From assembly GCA_016213505.1 (NCBI GenBank), contig JACRAF010000016.1, positions 62,001 through 126,000 of the forward strand: DNA of 64,000 bases. Direction: 5' to 3'. Shown here one piece after another: positions 61,849-64,000 of the stretch (position 1 is its first letter; each line of letters begins with the position of its first letter). The position numbers were made by a program, and so were the translations under genes. The DNA comes from Devosia nanyangense. GTDB lineage: Bacteria; Pseudomonadota; Alphaproteobacteria; Rhizobiales; Devosiaceae. Under the pieces are notes generated by a model, which made no database searches, was not told where the DNA came from, and saw only the letters and a program-made list of their open reading frames with translations.

Positions 61849-63578
61849 GCGCGCTGCTCTCCGTTCAAGGCCTCCGCGTCGGCTTCGGCCGCGATCCGCA
61901 ACGGAGCGAAGTGGTCAAGGGCGTGAGCTTCGACCTTGGCGCCGGTCAGACCCTCGGCATTGTCGGCGAAAGCGGCTCGGGCAAATCGGTGACGGCGTTG
62001 TCGATCAACCGGCTGGTCGATTTCGGCGGCGGCCGGATCACCGGCGGCAGCATCGTCCTTGAGCGTAGCGACGGCACGCCGCTCGATGTCACCAAAGCCG
62101 ACGAGTCGTCCCTCATCCACGTCCGGGGCCGCGACATCGGCATGATCTTTCAGGAGCCGATGACCTCGCTCAATCCGGTGCACACCATCGGCGCCCAGAT
62201 CGAGGAGGCGTTCCGGCTCAATCGCGGTCTCAGCGGCCGCGCCGCGACGCTGGCGGCGCGGGATGCGCTCGACCGGGTCCGCATTCCCGATGCGGCGCAG
62301 CGGCTCGGCTACTTCCCCCATCAGCTCTCGGGCGGCATGCGGCAGCGCGTCATGATCGCCATGGTCATCGCCAGCAACCCGCGCCTCTTGATCGCCGACG
62401 AGCCGACCACGGCCCTCGACGTCACGGTGCAGGCGCAGGTCATGGCGCTGCTGGCCGAGCTCAAGCGCGAGATGGGCATGGCCATGATCTTCATCAGCCA
62501 CGACATCGGGCTGGTCGCCGGTATCGCCGACGAGATCATGGTGATGCAGAGCGGGCAGGCGGTCGAGCAGGGCCGGCTCAACGACGTTCTCGATCGTCCG
62601 CAGCACGAGTACACGCGGCACCTGCTCGAGGCCGTGCCCCACTTCAACGGCGGCCGGGCAACGCGCAGCGACGGAAAGCGCACCGAGGCTGCGACGCCGG
62701 TCGTCGCGGTGGACGATCTGGTCGTGCGCTTCCCGATCGCCAGGGGATTGTTCCGGACCGGCGCCGGCTCGGTGCACGCGGTCGACGGCGTGGAGTTCGA
62801 TCTGCTGCCCGGCGAAACCCTCGGCATCGTCGGCGAAAGCGGCTCGGGAAAATCGACCGCCGCTCGCGCCGTGCTCGGGCTGGTCAAGGCAACGCGCGGG
62901 CGGATCGACATCGCCGCTGGGCGCAGCCGTCGGCCGGTACAGATGGTGTTTCAGGACCCGTTCTCGTCGCTCAATCCGCGACTCGACGTCGAGAGCCTCT
63001 TGGCTGAGCCCGCCATCGCCAATGGCCAGCGCGTCGATGAAAAACTGCGCCAGCGGATGATGTTCCTGCTGGGTCGCGTCGGGCTGCCCGACGACGCGCT
63101 CAGGCGCTATCCGCATCAGTTCTCCGGCGGCCAGCGGCAGCGCCTCTGCATCGCCCGCGCCCTGATGCTCAATCCCGATGTGGTGGTCCTGGACGAGGCG
63201 GTCTCCGCCCTCGATGTTTCGGTGCAGGCGCGGGTCCTCGACCTCCTGATCGACCTCCAGCACGAGTTCGGGCTCGCCTATCTCTTCATCTCGCACGATA
63301 TGGCGGTGGTCGAGCGGATCGCCCATCGGATCGCCGTGATGTATGCCGGCCAGATCGTCGAGATCGGCGATGCTGCCGCCGTGCTGTCCTCGCCCCAGCA
63401 CAGCTACACCAGGCGGCTGATCGCGGCGGTGCCGGCGATCGAGCGGCGACAGGCGCGCTTCACGATCGATGCGACACAGGTGCCCTCGCTGGTGCGGCCG
63501 GCCGGGTTCGAACCCGCCCCACCGCAATGGCGCGAGGCCGGGGCCGACCATCGGGTGCGGGTGGAGGCCAACCCATGA
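61845..63578 (+). CDS. Fused double ABC ATPase (DppD-DppF / GsiA type)
   Basis: A 577-residue protein with two ATPase domains. Domain 1 (about 1-270) has GESGSGKSVTA, IFQEPMTSLNP, LSGGMRQRV and LLIADEPTTALD. Domain 2 (about 285-565) has GESGSGKSTAA, VFQDPFSSLNP, FSGGQRQRL and VVVLDEAVSALD. Each has a C-terminal oligopeptide-type extension (RPQHEYTRHLLEAVP; SPQHSYTRRLIAAVP). In domain 2 the usual DEPTSALD proline is Ala (DEAVSALD). It powers the DppBC pair. Coupled by ATGA on both sides. Confidence 0.9.
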   Translation: MSALLSVQGLRVGFGRDPQRSEVVKGVSFDLGAGQTLGIVGESGSGKSVTALSINRLVDFGGGRITGGSIVLERSDGTPLDVTKADESSLIHVRGRDIGMIFQEPMTSLNPVHTIGAQIEEAFRLNRGLSGRAATLAARDALDRVRIPDAAQRLGYFPHQLSGGMRQRVMIAMVIASNPRLLIADEPTTALDVTVQAQVMALLAELKREMGMAMIFISHDIGLVAGIADEIMVMQSGQAVEQGRLNDVLDRPQHEYTRHLLEAVPHFNGGRATRSDGKRTEAATPVVAVDDLVVRFPIARGLFRTGAGSVHAVDGVEFDLLPGETLGIVGESGSGKSTAARAVLGLVKATRGRIDIAAGRSRRPVQMVFQDPFSSLNPRLDVESLLAEPAIANGQRVDEKLRQRMMFLLGRVGLPDDALRRYPHQFSGGQRQRLCIARALMLNPDVVVLDEAVSALDVSVQARVLDLLIDLQHEFGLAYLFISHDMAVVERIAHRIAVMYAGQIVEIGDAAAVLSSPQHSYTRRLIAAVPAIERRQARFTIDATQVPSLVRPAGFEPAPPQWREAGADHRVRVEANP

Positions 63579-64000
63579 GCGAGGTTCAAGACACGCTCGA
63601 TCGCGCCCTCGCGCCCTTACAGACCGCCGTCGAGGCCGGGCGCGTCCCCGGTGGGGTGCTGGGCATCGTCGATCGTGACGGCCACCGTGCGGTCCGCGCG
63701 CTGGGTTCGGCACAACTGGTGCCCACGCCAAGGCCGATGATCGAGGACACCTGGTTCGATCTCGCTTCGCTGACCAAGGTGATCTTCACCACGCCGCGCA
63801 TCCTCGCGCTCGCCGAAGCGGGGACCATCGATCTCGACGCGCCGCTGATCTCGGTGCTGCGCGATTTCCGCCAATACGATGCCGGCAACTGGGAACGCCG
63901 GATCACCTTCCGCCAGTGCCTCGGGCACCAGACGCCGCTGCCCGCGGTGTTTCCGATCTACACCTATGGCCGCGATCCCGACCTGCTTCGGGCCTTCGTC
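63575..64000 (+). CDS. Beta-lactamase-family serine hydrolase, C-terminus beyond window
   Basis: First 142 residues of a class C beta-lactamase/DD-peptidase-fold hydrolase. The nucleophile motif SLTK (SxxK) occurs in WFDLASLTKVIFTTPRILAL near residue 70. There is no signal peptide, so a cytoplasmic site is suggested. In E. coli the murQP operon ends with yfeW, also a beta-lactamase-fold enzyme, so this may play the corresponding part: trimming peptides or esters from imported muropeptides. ATG 63575 overlaps the ATPase stop (ATGA). Confidence 0.82.
   Translation, partial: MSEVQDTLDRALAPLQTAVEAGRVPGGVLGIVDRDGHRAVRALGSAQLVPTPRPMIEDTWFDLASLTKVIFTTPRILALAEAGTIDLDAPLISVLRDFRQYDAGNWERRITFRQCLGHQTPLPAVFPIYTYGRDPDLLRAFV

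Noticed and set aside
61449..63731. A 760-codon minus-strand frame opposite the ABC ATPase gene
   Set aside because: Antisense to two complete ATPase domains; His/Asp/Arg-rich shadow.

Overview
The window is a roughly two-thirds G+C stretch of an alphaproteobacterial chromosome. The best guess is Hyphomicrobiales (a rhizobial or Devosia-like relative). The reasons are the PrtD/PrtE-type secretion pair beside a polysaccharide locus, a small MARKPNY-type charged protein familiar from rhizobia, a TRAP importer beside a CoA-dependent aromatic pathway, and a PagL-like acyloxyacyl hydrolase. No rRNA, tRNA, CRISPR array, transposase or phage gene was seen. Genes are packed tightly, and many pairs overlap as ATGA, GTGA or TGATG.

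Region A (1-6197) is a small-molecule uptake and catabolism locus. A minus-strand operon encodes an NMT1/THI5-like binding protein, an ABC ATPase, an ABC permease, a cytosine-deaminase-like amidohydrolase and an FAD-linked oxidase cut by the window edge. Divergent from it are a RidA-family protein and a creatininase-family amidase. A nitrogen heterocycle or cyclic amide is the likely substrate.

Region B (6226-46222) is a large surface-glycan locus of about 40 kb. It contains two nucleotide-sugar 6-dehydrogenases, a Stf0-type sulfotransferase, giant modular glycosyltransferases (GT2-GT2-GT4 and GT2-GT4), and a Wzm/Wzt-type ABC exporter. It also has several further GT2 enzymes, a type I secretion ATPase and adaptor pair, rmlACBD for dTDP-rhamnose, and two methyltransferase/glycosyltransferase fusions. 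A tightly coupled operon (WbqC-like, methyltransferase, acyltransferase, beta-propeller, SMR-type membrane protein) and a WecE aminotransferase follow. A DPM-synthase-like GT2, two GT-C-like membrane proteins and a PagL-like lipid A deacylase complete the set. No initiating phosphoglycosyltransferase, Wzy or Wzx was seen, so export is expected to be ABC-dependent. The most unusual part is a duplicated sulfotransferase-glycosyltransferase cassette. In its second copy the sulfotransferase has decayed to a recognisable pseudogene, while the downstream glycosyltransferase survives.

Region C (46376-55161) looks like a hydroxycinnamate or phenylpropanoid beta-oxidation regulon: feruloyl-CoA synthase-like ligase, thiolase, SDR dehydrogenase, hot-dog thioesterase, MarR regulator, enoyl-CoA hydratase and a three-gene TRAP importer. 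Two near-identical 17-bp inverted repeats, one before the ligase gene and one before the hydratase gene, are likely MarR operators.

Region D (55231-64000) begins with a MetE-like short protein. It is followed by a MurNAc/muropeptide recycling locus: RpiR/MurR-type regulator, MurQ etherase, a Dpp-like ABC importer and a beta-lactamase-fold hydrolase cut by the window end. Its order mirrors enterobacterial murR-murQ-murP-yfeW, with an ABC importer in place of the PTS permease. A perfect palindrome lies in the murQ promoter, and a terminator-like hairpin separates the binding-protein gene from the permeases.
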